NCBI GenBank assembly: GCA_029560455.1
Contig: JAKQKW010000421.1
Span: forward strand, 1 to 12,156
Direction of reading: 5' to 3'
DNA from: Candidatus Rifleibacteriota bacterium
GTDB lineage: Bacteria > Riflebacteria > Ozemobacteria > Ozemobacterales > Ozemobacteraceae
DNA length: 12,156 bases
In this document: positions 1 to 6,441 of the stretch, piece after piece
How the letters are laid out: every line of letters begins with the position of its first letter
How positions within the stretch are numbered: position 1 is the stretch's first letter
Program-made: the position numbers and the translations under genes
The notes under the pieces: model-generated
Databases searched by the model: none
Told to the model about the DNA's origin: nothing
The model's input: the letters and a program-made list of their open reading frames with translations, nothing else

Positions 1-36
1 CTTGTTTTTGGTATTCTTTGGTAGTATTTAATATTA

Positions 37-606
37 CTATTGAGTACTGCATAATAAAAGTCGGCTTGTCTGTTGTTTTCTGTCGTGTGCGTGTTTGATA
101 AAGGATTTTATTAAACCTCGGTCTTGCTTAATTTTGTTCAAACTCTCTTTTGCGCGTTCGCGGAGTTCTTCAGCATTTTTTACAACCAGATTGGCTAATT
201 GATGGTATTTTGCGTGGCCCCAGCATCCTTCAACCGGATTCGTATCAGGCGCATATGCTGGTAACCTGAACGTTTCAATTCGAGTTTGTTCCGACAAAAA
301 CCTGGTAACAACCTTTGCTCTGTGAATGGGAGCTCCATCCCATATCAGCTTAATCGGTCCAGCAACGTGGTATCGAAGAAAGCGAAGAAATTCAACAATC
401 AAATTGCCATTGAAGTTTAGATCAGCAGGTAGCATTTGAAATAGAAATCCCTTCTTTCCTGTTTTGGGACTGATTGTAATTGCTCCGATTACTGAAATTT
501 TTCCACGCTTGTCCCATGCCATCAATTTTGGAGTCTCTCCGCGCGGGGCAAGCGTGCGCCGTCTCGTTGGCATCAGCTGAAAACAGGCTTCATCAGAAAA
601 TATCAA
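37..606 (-). CDS. IS630-family transposase, C-terminal DDE domain (orfB frame)
   Basis: This is the catalytic half of an IS630-type transposase (DDE_3 type), which cuts and joins DNA at the element ends. Numbering from the first codon at 606, the acidic triad is visible: Asp5 in IFSDEACF, Asp90 in LIWDGAPIH and Glu126 in DTNPVEGCW. There are 35 residues between the last two, as expected. The tail is basic. The frame stays open upstream of 606 through GCC GAA AAT GAA GGG GCC ACC, giving AENEGAT, which is the usual lead-in to this motif in the family. It therefore has no convincing start or RBS of its own and is probably made by fusion with the upstream frame through slippage at the A8 run (628-635). 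The joined protein would be about 351 residues, normal for the family. The catalytic residues look intact, so this part is not decayed. Confidence 0.85.
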   Translation of the reverse strand: MIFSDEACFQLMPTRRRTLAPRGETPKLMAWDKRGKISVIGAITISPKTGKKGFLFQMLPADLNFNGNLIVEFLRFLRYHVAGPIKLIWDGAPIHRAKVVTRFLSEQTRIETFRLPAYAPDTNPVEGCWGHAKYHQLANLVVKNAEELRERAKESLNKIKQDRGLIKSFIKHAHDRKQQTSRLLLCSTQ

Positions 607-616
607 GGTGGCCCCT

Positions 617-1093
617 TCATTTTCGGCTTTTTTTTATAGTAGGAAGCTCTTCTGTCAGCCATTGCTGAACTCGACTTTCGTCTCGCTCTCTCGCTACCTT
701 CTCAGGCCGCTGGAAAGACCAGTTTAATTTTTGGGTAACAATACGAAAAACGTGGTCTGGATGGAAGGAAACTCCAAACAGCTTACGAATAAGCTCTGCA
801 ACTCGTGGGCATGTCCAGATTTCTGTATTCCAGCCATGAAATACAGCACCTTTCTGCAATTGCTCAACCAATTCCTTCAGTTGTTCGTTTGTCAGTCGAG
901 GGGTTCGCCCGGGATGCCGTTTGGGCCGAAGGGATTCAGGATCTGCTCGATACCGAGTTACCCATTTGGAGAGAGTATCTGGGTGAATGTCCATAATTTT
1001 AGCAACATCAACCTGCTTATATCCTGCATCAACAGCATCAACAGCCTTCATGCGTGTTCGTTCCAGCTCTTCAGGTGTTCCTTTTGGTCGCAT
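617..1093 (-). CDS. IS630-family transposase, N-terminal helix-turn-helix domain (orfA frame)
   Basis: This 158-residue DNA-binding half of the transposase has two HTH-like segments. The first is around residues 15-50 (DAGYKQVDVAKIMDIHPDTLSKWV) and the second lies in the 80-125 region, joined by a basic PKRHPGRTPRL linker. The start is placed at ATG 1093 because a GGAGG at 1100-1104 sits six bases upstream; an upstream TTG at 1099 would be too close to that RBS. The frame ends at a TGA (617-619) shortly after the motif ELPTIKK. The catalytic half continues in the +1 frame. On its own this product can bind element ends but lacks all catalytic acids. It could act as a transposition inhibitor, as truncated transposases sometimes do (inference). 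Confidence 0.8.
   Translation of the reverse strand: MRPKGTPEELERTRMKAVDAVDAGYKQVDVAKIMDIHPDTLSKWVTRYRADPESLRPKRHPGRTPRLTNEQLKELVEQLQKGAVFHGWNTEIWTCPRVAELIRKLFGVSFHPDHVFRIVTQKLNWSFQRPEKVARERDESRVQQWLTEELPTIKKSRK
628..635 (-). promoter_or_regulatory. A8 homopolymer: candidate slippage site joining orfA and orfB
   Basis: On the minus strand the orfA codons ATA AAA AAA AGC contain eight consecutive A. Dropping one A (7) or adding two (10) joins orfA to the orfB frame and gives IKKAENEGAT or IKKKAENEGAT, both typical of intact IS630 transposases. A simple -1 shift reads into a TGA within eight codons, so a -1 ribosomal shift does not work. Transcriptional slippage or a +1/-2 shift would. Confidence 0.5.
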
Positions 1094-1145
1094 AATCAAC
1101 CTCCGATAACACCACTTTACCTGATCAGAAGAAAATGTACAACAA

Positions 1146-1222
1146 AAACCGGCTTTTAATTTACATGACTCAATAATATAACTTTTTATCCGGCCGGGTC
1201 AAGCTGACCGCGAAACCGGCTT
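1146..1222. repeat. 10-bp direct repeat AAACCGGCTT upstream of DUF364 operon
   Basis: AAACCGGCTT occurs at 1146-1155 and again at 1213-1222, 67 bases apart, each followed by an A/T-rich stretch. The repeats flank the palindrome at 1197-1209. They may be regulator sites or a trace of the insertion event. I cannot distinguish these from sequence alone. Confidence 0.4.
1197..1209. promoter_or_regulatory. Palindrome GGTCA-AGC-TGACC, possible NorR-type operator
   Basis: This is a perfect inverted repeat with 5-base arms and a 3-base centre, 55 bases before the DUF364 start codon. Its core GTCA-N3-TGAC fits the GT-N7-AC enhancer consensus described for the NO regulator NorR. The second gene of the operon encodes a NorR/FhlA-type activator, so autoregulation is plausible (inference). 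I found no -24/-12 promoter between it and the gene. Confidence 0.4.
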
Positions 1223-1263
1223 AAAATCGATCATATAACAGAGTCGAGTCGGGAGAGTAAAAA

Positions 1264-2007
1264 ATGAAACTGCACGAACGGTTGATTGAGATTGCGACAC
1301 CCTGGTCAGAAGGCAGAACCGTTAAAGATCTTCGTTTTGGTCTCGGTTACAGCTGCGCTGAACTCGATGACGGGCGCAGCGGCATTGCCTGTACACTGCT
1401 CTTCGAAAATTCCGGGAGCTGTACGCATGTGGCCGCTGCCGGTCAGATCGCCGGCAGCCCGGCATCAGAGATTCTTGGCTGGTTGAAACATGACAACGAC
1501 CTCGAAAGGGCCGCCGGACTTGCTGTTTTTAACGCGCTGAACGCCAGTCACAGCCGCAACTTTATCGAGGGCGAAGCGATTTCGCTGCTCAAAATCGACA
1601 AAAACGACCATGTTGTTATGGTTGGCTTCTTTGGCCCGGTCATACCCGATATAAAGGCTACCGGCTGCCGTTTCGAAATCGTCGAACTGAACGCTGACAA
1701 GCCGGGAGTCATAACTCCCGAACAGGGCTTCAAAGCTCTCGCCGAGTGCGACGTGGCGATTATCACCTCGACCAGCATTATCAACGGCACCTGCGACGGT
1801 CTGTTGCAGGCCCTCAAGCGCAATCGCGCCGCGGTAATGCTTGGGCCATCGACGCCAATGAGCCCCGAAGCTTTCGCCGGCACACGCATTACCCAGCTTA
1901 GCGGTTCTTACGTGCTCGATAAAGCGCGAATTCAGACAATTGTTTCTGAAGGCGGCGGCACCAGACTTCTGAAGAAGCACCTGCGCTTCAGTAACGTCAT
2001 GGTGTAA
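1264..2007 (+). CDS. DUF4213/DUF364 domain protein (putative heavy-metal chelation family)
   Basis: This 247-residue cytoplasmic protein matches the DUF364 family in length and layout. An N-terminal DUF4213-like part (about 1-90) contains FGLGYSCAEL and a small-residue-rich stretch. A Rossmann-like DUF364 part (about 105-240) has the motifs VGFFGPV (120-126), the TSTSIINGTCD loop (168-178) and LGPSTPMSP (193-201). The family has a proposed role in binding metal ions or tetrapyrrole-like ligands, and I know of no proven reaction. No signal peptide or membrane segment is seen. The ATG is chosen for the GGGAGAG six bases upstream. The gene is followed after 31 bases by the sigma-54 activator, so the two are probably cotranscribed. 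Family assignment is good; biochemical role is open. Confidence 0.8.
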   Translation: MKLHERLIEIATPWSEGRTVKDLRFGLGYSCAELDDGRSGIACTLLFENSGSCTHVAAAGQIAGSPASEILGWLKHDNDLERAAGLAVFNALNASHSRNFIEGEAISLLKIDKNDHVVMVGFFGPVIPDIKATGCRFEIVELNADKPGVITPEQGFKALAECDVAIITSTSIINGTCDGLLQALKRNRAAVMLGPSTPMSPEAFAGTRITQLSGSYVLDKARIQTIVSEGGGTRLLKKHLRFSNVMV

Positions 2008-2038
2008 AATATTCGCAATTCATAATCGGGGAAAAAGC

Positions 2039-3544
2039 ATGCTGGCCAGTGAAATGTCTCTGACTCTCAGTCCTGAACGGGCTATGGGCATCGTTCTCGA
2101 TGCCATTCAGGAAATTATTCCGTTCGAACTGGCTGTCATCTTAAGCCTTGAAAAGAACAATACCCTGCAGGTTCGTTACTGCAGCGGAGTTCTCTGCTGC
2201 GAGAAGCTGGCAAATCAGACGCTGACCATCGATGACCGGCCAGATATAAAAATGGCCCTGCGGCGCGGCGAGGTTACTCTCGTTAAAGAAACAGCAGATC
2301 CTCATCACAAAGATACCTACGATGGTCTCGTCGATATTCCGGCCGGGCACTCATGTATGCTCACTCCTCTCAAAGCTGGCGGCGAAGTAATCGGCCTGAT
2401 GACCCTCGATCATCGTCAGTGCGGCCTGTTTACGCCCGAAAGGGTTAAATTCGCCGGTATTCTTTCTCAATTGCTGGCAATCGCTTTGGCGCAGTCTCTG
2501 CAGACCGAAAGCCTGCTGAGCGAAAAGACCGCCCTGCTTTATGAAAGAAATTCTTTTGTTGCCGATCTTGCAAGGGTAGCAGGCGGCCTTGTCGGCAATT
2601 CACCAGCCTGGAAGCAGGTTCTCGAAAAAATCAGGCTGGTAGCTCCGACCGATTCGCATGTGATGATTCTTGGCGAGACCGGCACCGGCAAAGAGCAGGT
2701 TGCCAAGGCGGTGCATGCTCTTTCGGGCCGCTCGAAGCAACCGTTTATAACCCTGAACTGTTCGGCCCTGAATCACAATCTTGCCGAAAGTGAGTTGTTC
2801 GGCCACGAAAAGGGCGCGTTTACCGGTGCGGTTGCGGCACGCAAAGGCCGCTTCGAGCTCGCAGCCGGCGGCACGCTTTTCCTCGATGAGCTTGGCGATC
2901 TGCCGCTCGAAACTCAGCCAAAGCTGCTGCGCGCCATTCAACAGGGCACTTTTGAACGACTCGGCGGCGAAAAAACATTGCAGGCCGACGTTCGCATCAT
3001 CAGCGCTACCAATGTCAGGCTCGAAGAAAAGGTCAGGCAGGGCAAATTCAGAGAAGACCTCTATTACCGGCTCAATGTTTTTCCGATCGTGGTGCCGCCG
3101 CTGCGCGAGCGCCAGAGCGATGTCGTTCTGTTGGCGCATCATTTTGTCGAGAAAATGCGGTCGCGTTTCGGTTACGACCGGGTTATGCTTTCGGGACTGG
3201 CGATCAGAAAGCTGCTCGAAAACGGTTGGCCAGGCAATGTCAGAGAACTCCAGAATACCATTGAAAGGGCTTTGATCAATTGTCGTGGCGGCCAGATAGA
3301 GGCTGAGCACATATTTTTCGAATCGCAGGCAAAGTCGCCAAAGCTGGAAAAACCCGTATCGTCTGCGTCAGATTCCGGCGTTTCAGACTTCGAAACCGAA
3401 GTGGGGCGTATCATCGCCCGGGCTTTGCAGCAGTGTGGCGGCCGCATCTACGGCAAGGACGGCGCAGCGGCCCTGCTGAATCTCAAGCCAACCACCCTGC
3501 AAAGTAAAATTAAAAAACTCGGTCTTGATAAGAAGCCTGATTGA
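2039..3544 (+). CDS. Sigma-54-dependent activator, GAF-AAA+-Fis (NorR/FhlA type)
   Basis: This 501-residue enhancer-binding protein remodels RNA polymerase holding sigma-54. Residues about 14-155 form a GAF sensor domain. Residues 183-412 are the AAA+ domain with Walker A GETGTGKE (212-219), the sigma-54 contact loop GAFTGA (259-264), Walker B LFLDE (280-284) and the arginine-finger region [11 protein letters not shown] (338-348). Residues 450-497 form a Fis-type HTH ([20 protein letters not shown]), closest in style to FhlA and NorR. There is no receiver domain, so it likely senses a ligand directly. In the GAF domain Asp92, Asp95, His104, Cys106 and Asp124 line up, allowing a 3-residue gap, with the iron ligands proposed for E. 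coli NorR as I remember them, suggesting NO or redox sensing (inference). ATG 2039 is preceded by a GGGGA. It is the second gene of an operon with DUF364; a likely target promoter lies 300 bases downstream. Confidence 0.9.
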   Translation: MLASEMSLTLSPERAMGIVLDAIQEIIPFELAVILSLEKNNTLQVRYCSGVLCCEKLANQTLTIDDRPDIKMALRRGEVTLVKETADPHHKDTYDGLVDIPAGHSCMLTPLKAGGEVIGLMTLDHRQCGLFTPERVKFAGILSQLLAIALAQSLQTESLLSEKTALLYERNSFVADLARVAGGLVGNSPAWKQVLEKIRLVAPTDSHVMILGETGTGKEQVAKAVHALSGRSKQPFITLNCSALNHNLAESELFGHEKGAFTGAVAARKGRFELAAGGTLFLDELGDLPLETQPKLLRAIQQGTFERLGGEKTLQADVRIISATNVRLEEKVRQGKFREDLYYRLNVFPIVVPPLRERQSDVVLLAHHFVEKMRSRFGYDRVMLSGLAIRKLLENGWPGNVRELQNTIERALINCRGGQIEAEHIFFESQAKSPKLEKPVSSASDSGVSDFETEVGRIIARALQQCGGRIYGKDGAAALLNLKPTTLQSKIKKLGLDKKPD

Positions 3545-3734
3545 TTGGGCGATAATGTTCTTGATGAGTCGCTGTCGTTGCTTTTACGACCGTTGTAATC
3601 TTAAAACATGTTTCTGGTAGTCATATTTGGTTTCCTTATGAGTAATGTAAAAGGTGGTCTGGCCTGCTGGCAGAATAGCGCACCGGATTTTTGCAGACTC
3701 AACTGAAATCGATTTCATAAAGACTTCAAGCGCC
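3545..3734. other. Intergenic stretch, no gene recognised
   Basis: This is the upstream half of the 357-base gap between the activator and the peroxiredoxin. I see no convincing gene. The only structure is a weak hairpin near 3570-3588 (GTCGT...ACGAC, seven-base loop) without a T-run, so it is not a clear terminator for the activator operon. The regulatory sites begin at 3735. Confidence 0.5.
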
Positions 3735-3788
3735 ACCGAAATCTGGTTGATACCGAAATATCGGTGTGAAAAACAACGATATTTCGGT
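3735..3788. promoter_or_regulatory. Enhancer-like cluster: three ACCGAAAT-type sites upstream of peroxiredoxin
   Basis: Three related 14-base sites lie here: ACCGAAATCTGGTT (3735-3748), ACCGAAATATCGGT (3752-3765) and AACGATATTTCGGT (3775-3788, the reverse of the second with one mismatch). Sites two and three also form a 12-base perfect inverted repeat around a 13-base loop. A further CGGT-AAAA-ACCG inverted repeat lies at 3798-3809. The cluster is about 80-135 bases before the predicted start of the sigma-54 transcript, the usual distance for activator enhancers. The candidate binder is the activator encoded just upstream (inference). Confidence 0.6.
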
Positions 3789-3843
3789 GTAAACGTCCGG
3801 TAAAAACCGTTTAAACTCGCTTTTGAGGCTGATTGTAGTAACA

Positions 3844-3858
3844 TGGCATGGCAGTTGC
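3844..3858 (+). promoter_or_regulatory. Sigma-54 (-24/-12) promoter of the peroxiredoxin gene
   Basis: TGGCAT-GGCAG-TTGC matches the sigma-54 consensus TGGCAC-N5-TTGC with one mismatch. The invariant GG (3845-3846) and GC (3857-3858) have the required spacing. Transcription would start near 3870, about 30 bases before the peroxiredoxin ATG. Confidence 0.7.
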
Positions 3859-3901
3859 GATTGCTTCGGCGTTGATAAATTAAACCCCGGAGGAATTAAA
3901 A

Positions 3902-4558
3902 ATGGAAAACGTTCAAAATTGCAGTATGCCTCTTCTTGGCGACAGAATGCCCGAATTCACCGTTCTGACCACGCACGGAATGAAAAGCTTTCCGAATGAT
4001 TATGCCGGAAAATGGATTGTTCTGTTCAGCCACCCTGGCGATTTTACCCCGGTCTGCACCACTGAATTCGTCGCTTTTGCAAAACGCGAAGCCGAATTTA
4101 AAAAACTGAATGCCGAACTGGTTGGCCTGTCGATTGACCAGGTGTTTTCTCACATCAAATGGGTCGAATGGATCGAAGAAAAACTGCAGGTCAAGATTCC
4201 TTTCCCGATCATCGCTGATGATATGGGCAATGTCGCTAAAAAGCTTGGCATGCTCCACCCTGGCAAAGGGTCAAATACTGTCAGAGCCGTATTTCTTATC
4301 GATCCAAACGGCGTTACCCGCCTGATGATCTACTACCCCCAGGAAATCGGCCGTCAGGTCGACGAAGTCCTGCGTGCTCTCAAAGCCCTGCAGGTCGCTG
4401 ACGCTCACAAGGTCGCTCTTCCCGAAAACTGGCCGAACAATGAGCTTCTCAAAGACAAGGTAATTGTGCCGCCGGCCAAAGACGTTGAAACCGCCGCCAA
4501 ACGCAAAGGCGAAAAGAACAGCTACGACTGGTGGTTTGTTTACAAAGACCTCAAATAA
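3902..4558 (+). CDS. Peroxiredoxin, Prx6/1-Cys-like subfamily
   Basis: This 218-residue thiol peroxidase reduces hydrogen peroxide, organic peroxides or peroxynitrite. An AhpC/TSA thioredoxin-like fold (about 9-150) carries the active-site motif PGDFTPVC with the peroxidatic Cys52 and the conserved Thr49. The C-terminal 1-cysPrx_C domain ends in [10 protein letters not shown], as in the archaeal/Prx6 type. The only other cysteine is Cys7. The C-terminal resolving cysteines found in many archaeal relatives are absent, so it may act as a 1-Cys enzyme needing an outside thiol, or use Cys7. No signal peptide is seen, so it is cytoplasmic. The start follows a GGAGG (3889-3893) eight bases upstream. 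It is preceded by a -24/-12 promoter and enhancer-like repeats and followed by a terminator, so it is monocistronic and probably controlled by a sigma-54 activator. Confidence 0.93.
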   Translation: MENVQNCSMPLLGDRMPEFTVLTTHGMKSFPNDYAGKWIVLFSHPGDFTPVCTTEFVAFAKREAEFKKLNAELVGLSIDQVFSHIKWVEWIEEKLQVKIPFPIIADDMGNVAKKLGMLHPGKGSNTVRAVFLIDPNGVTRLMIYYPQEIGRQVDEVLRALKALQVADAHKVALPENWPNNELLKDKVIVPPAKDVETAAKRKGEKNSYDWWFVYKDLK

Positions 4559-4595
4559 TTGTGTCAGCCGTAGCTGATATCTGATAAGTCCTTAG

Positions 4596-4640
4596 TCTCC
4601 GCTTCTGTCTGCAAAACCGGCAGAGGCGGAGATTTCTTTT
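4596..4640 (+). terminator. Rho-independent terminator of the peroxiredoxin gene
   Basis: The arms TCTCCGC (4596-4602) and GCGGAGA (4626-4632) are perfect complements. The inner TCTG/CAGA and GC pairs extend the stem, and TTTCTTTT follows. It lies 40 bases after the peroxiredoxin stop. Confidence 0.75.
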
Positions 4641-4690
4641 CAGTAGCAGTCTGTCTGGGAGAGAGACTTTTGAAGCCGAATCTGTCGCAG

Positions 4691-4719
4691 TTGCGCAATG
4701 ACGTTTTTCTGACTATGAT
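4691..4719 (+). promoter_or_regulatory. Possible sigma-70-type promoter of the secreted repeat protein
   Basis: A -35-like TTGCGC (4691-4696) is separated by 17 bases from a -10-like TATGAT (4714-4719), downstream of the peroxiredoxin terminator and about 50 bases before the next ATG. The -10 is good and the -35 is weak. Confidence 0.4.
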
Positions 4720-4772
4720 TTATATCTGTCATAAAGCTTTAAAATTCAGTCGGTAAGGATGGATCTGAAATA

Positions 4773-5381
4773 ATGAAACCCTGTTTTAAAAAAATGTTCT
4801 GTGCCGCTTTCGGTCTTGGTATGCTTGTGGTGCCGGCATTCGCTCAGAATGCAGAAACTGCCGATGCGATTGTCGGGCCGATTCTCGATAACGTCGGTAA
4901 ACTAACCGAAATGACTGCCGGTTCAAGCGATCTTGATCTCAAGAAAGCCATCGATGGTATGAAGCTCAATCTCGACGGCATCATGGGTAAATCTCTCGGA
5001 GCCAACGATGAAAAGGTTAAAGCGACGATCGAAGGTATCAATACTCAGGTCGAGGGCCTGTTACAGAAATCACTCGGTGAAAATGGCGAGATGATTGGCA
5101 AGTTGCTTGAAGCCATCAATGGTCAGGTAGACACCTTTCTGCAGCAGACAAATGAATTCACCAACAAAGTTGTCGAGCAGAGTCTTAAAACTGCCAACGA
5201 AGCTACTGCCCAGGGCCTCGAAATGGGCCGGCAGTTGACCGAACAGGCACTGCAGGACGCCAATCAGACGATGAATCAGGCTCTCGAAGAAGGTCTGCAG
5301 AGCGGCCAGGATCTCAGCAACCAGATCATCAACGAAACGATGCAGGATCTGCAGAACCAGTCATACGGCACCTCCGATTAA
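4773..5381 (+). CDS. Secreted helical repeat protein of unknown function
   Basis: I do not recognise this 202-residue protein. It begins with a Sec signal peptide: basic MKPCFKK, a hydrophobic core to about residue 20, and a likely cut after VPAFA (Ala24). There is no lipobox, so it should be periplasmic or secreted. The mature part is acidic, glutamine- and asparagine-rich, and predicted to be almost entirely amphipathic helix. Three imperfect 26-residue units follow each other, about 60-85, 86-111 and 112-137, anchored by AIDGMK, TIEGIN and LLEAIN; the first two share KSLG. A second half (about 138-195) has coiled-coil-like spacing with little Gly or Pro. A weak AAGGA lies 13 bases before the ATG. 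The gene stands alone between two terminators. A role in the envelope, or as a chaperone-like or surface-active helix bundle, is speculation. Confidence 0.7.
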   Translation: MKPCFKKMFCAAFGLGMLVVPAFAQNAETADAIVGPILDNVGKLTEMTAGSSDLDLKKAIDGMKLNLDGIMGKSLGANDEKVKATIEGINTQVEGLLQKSLGENGEMIGKLLEAINGQVDTFLQQTNEFTNKVVEQSLKTANEATAQGLEMGRQLTEQALQDANQTMNQALEEGLQSGQDLSNQIINETMQDLQNQSYGTSD

Positions 5382-5440
5382 CGGCCACGGATGAACCCGA
5401 TCAAAAAAACGGCCACGGATGAACACAGATAAACACTGAT
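5380..5440. repeat. Direct repeat AACGGCCACGGATGAAC, two copies
   Basis: The 17-base sequence AACGGCCACGGATGAAC occurs at 5380-5396 and 5408-5424, 28 bases apart. The first copy begins inside the stop codon of the preceding gene. The second continues into ACAGATAAACACTGAT. This GGATGAACACAGATAAACAC style resembles short intergenic repeats I recall from unrelated bacterial genomes (memory, not checked). Confidence 0.65.
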
Positions 5441-5497
5441 TGCGCCGGAGTCAGCAGGCAGGGTATCTGTCCTGCTGGCTCGGGCGCAATTTTTTGT
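5439..5497 (+). terminator. Very strong Rho-independent terminator
   Basis: A 20-base arm (5439-5458, starting ATTGCGCC) pairs with 5471-5490 (ending GGGCGCAAT) with only one mismatch and one G-U pair, around a 12-base loop. A run of T follows. It ends the transcript of the secreted repeat protein. The stem is symmetric and could also work from the minus strand, but without an equally good T-run. Confidence 0.88.
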
Positions 5498-5580
5498 TAT
5501 TTATAGAATACTTCAAAGCGAAAATAGAACCGGGCCGCCGAACCGGTTAACCAGATTTTAATTTTACAGGAATCAATAAA

Positions 5581-6423
5581 ATGGGCTTTGCAAACCATGA
5601 AAGCGACAACCTGCTGAACAGGCTGCGCCTGTTCAGATTCTGGGCTGAAAAAGAGTTTGAGGTCGTTATCGATGGAGAACGAAGAAAAATTCGCTGCCGG
5701 GCCGGTTCGAACGAATCGAAGCGTGCGGCTGAAGAACTTTGTCGGCAAAAAGCCGAAAGGGTGCAGCTTATCGTTGATAAAAAGGTTCAGCGCCAGAGCT
5801 CATACGAAAAGCCCACGCGTGAGCATATTATCAAAGAGATCGACTCTGAAAACATCATTACCCGCAATTACTATGGAGCCCTGATTCTCAATACCTCTTC
5901 AGTAAATATTTTTGATATAGATACCTACCAGAAAACCTTCTGGGAAAGGCTGACCTTCAAAAAAATCGATAACAAGCAGGGCATTATCGGCCTTTTGCGC
6001 CGGTTGCATGCCGAGCAGATAATTCCCGGCACCACCTGGCGAATCTACGAAACCTGCAAAGGCATCAGAGTGATGGTGCTCGGCAGATTCATCGAACCCG
6101 GCTCTGACCTGTTCAAGACTTTCTGCGAAAAATCGAACGCTGATGGCCTGTATTCATGGCTTTGTGTGCAGCAGCGCTGTTACCGCGCCAGGCTGACGCC
6201 GAAACCATATCGCATGCACATTGACTGCATAAAGTATCGCTGCCCGGTTCCAGAAGGCCAGGAACAGGCTTATAAAAACTGGGAACATGAATATGACAAC
6301 GCTGCACGCGGCTTCGCCGTCTGCCGGTATGTCGAAACTCTTGGTAACGGGGTTGTAGACAGCCGCATCATCGACCTGCACGACCGCTATTGTCTGAACG
6401 ACCAGGCCGAAAAGCTCGCTTGA
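5581..6423 (+). CDS. Conserved protein of unknown function (possible degenerate primase-like fold)
   Basis: This 280-residue soluble protein has no signal peptide or membrane segment. I recognise the motif set of a widespread uncharacterised bacterial family: a TRNYYGALILNTS segment (94-106) leading to VNIFDID (108-114), then WRIYETCKGIRVMV (153-166), then RCYRARLTPKPYR (199-211) and a C-terminal LHD. The N-terminal 70 residues are basic and partly helical. The hDhD motif followed by a T-x-x-G turn is reminiscent of archaeo-eukaryotic primase-polymerases, but the expected motif II histidine is Arg163, so polymerase activity is not supported. The ATG has an AGGA about ten bases upstream. It follows a strong terminator and is probably the first gene of an operon with the hydrolase 18 bases downstream. 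Confidence 0.75.
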   Translation: MGFANHESDNLLNRLRLFRFWAEKEFEVVIDGERRKIRCRAGSNESKRAAEELCRQKAERVQLIVDKKVQRQSSYEKPTREHIIKEIDSENIITRNYYGALILNTSSVNIFDIDTYQKTFWERLTFKKIDNKQGIIGLLRRLHAEQIIPGTTWRIYETCKGIRVMVLGRFIEPGSDLFKTFCEKSNADGLYSWLCVQQRCYRARLTPKPYRMHIDCIKYRCPVPEGQEQAYKNWEHEYDNAARGFAVCRYVETLGNGVVDSRIIDLHDRYCLNDQAEKLA

Positions 6424-6441
6424 AACCGTGAAGGTAAACCA

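Larger units (their letters stand above)
1..1150 (-). mobile_element. IS630-family insertion sequence (outer ends not resolved)
   Basis: Two consecutive minus-strand frames together make one IS630/Tc1-type transposase: an N-terminal helix-turn-helix part (617-1093) and a DDE catalytic part (37-606). The element covers about 1.1 kb, normal for the family. Its outer ends are uncertain. The only shared terminal sequence I see is GTTTTTG at 4-10 and its complement CAAAAAC at 1143-1149, so the left end may lie at or just before base 1. Family members insert at TA dinucleotides, but I cannot identify the duplicated TA. The element sits just upstream of the DUF364 operon and may have displaced or supplied part of its promoter region. 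Confidence 0.8.

Noticed and set aside
1154..1239. Sigma-70 promoter for the DUF364 operon (TATAAC at 1177-1182 or 1234-1239)
   Set aside because: Neither -10 has a -35 better than about half consensus at a proper distance. Not called.
2600..3310. 236-codon open frame on the minus strand inside the sigma-54 activator
   Set aside because: It is a shadow of the AAA+ coding sequence, has no RBS, and encodes nothing recognisable.
3570..3588. Hairpin GTCGT...ACGAC as terminator of the activator operon
   Set aside because: Five-base stem, no T-run after it.
3584..3844. 86-codon minus-strand frame in the gap before the peroxiredoxin
   Set aside because: It runs through the enhancer cluster, has no RBS or recognisable domain, and the gap is better explained by regulatory sites.
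4773..4844. Lipoprotein signal in the secreted repeat protein (Cys10)
   Set aside because: The cysteine lies before the hydrophobic core and has no lipobox; AFA cleavage fits a soluble exported protein.
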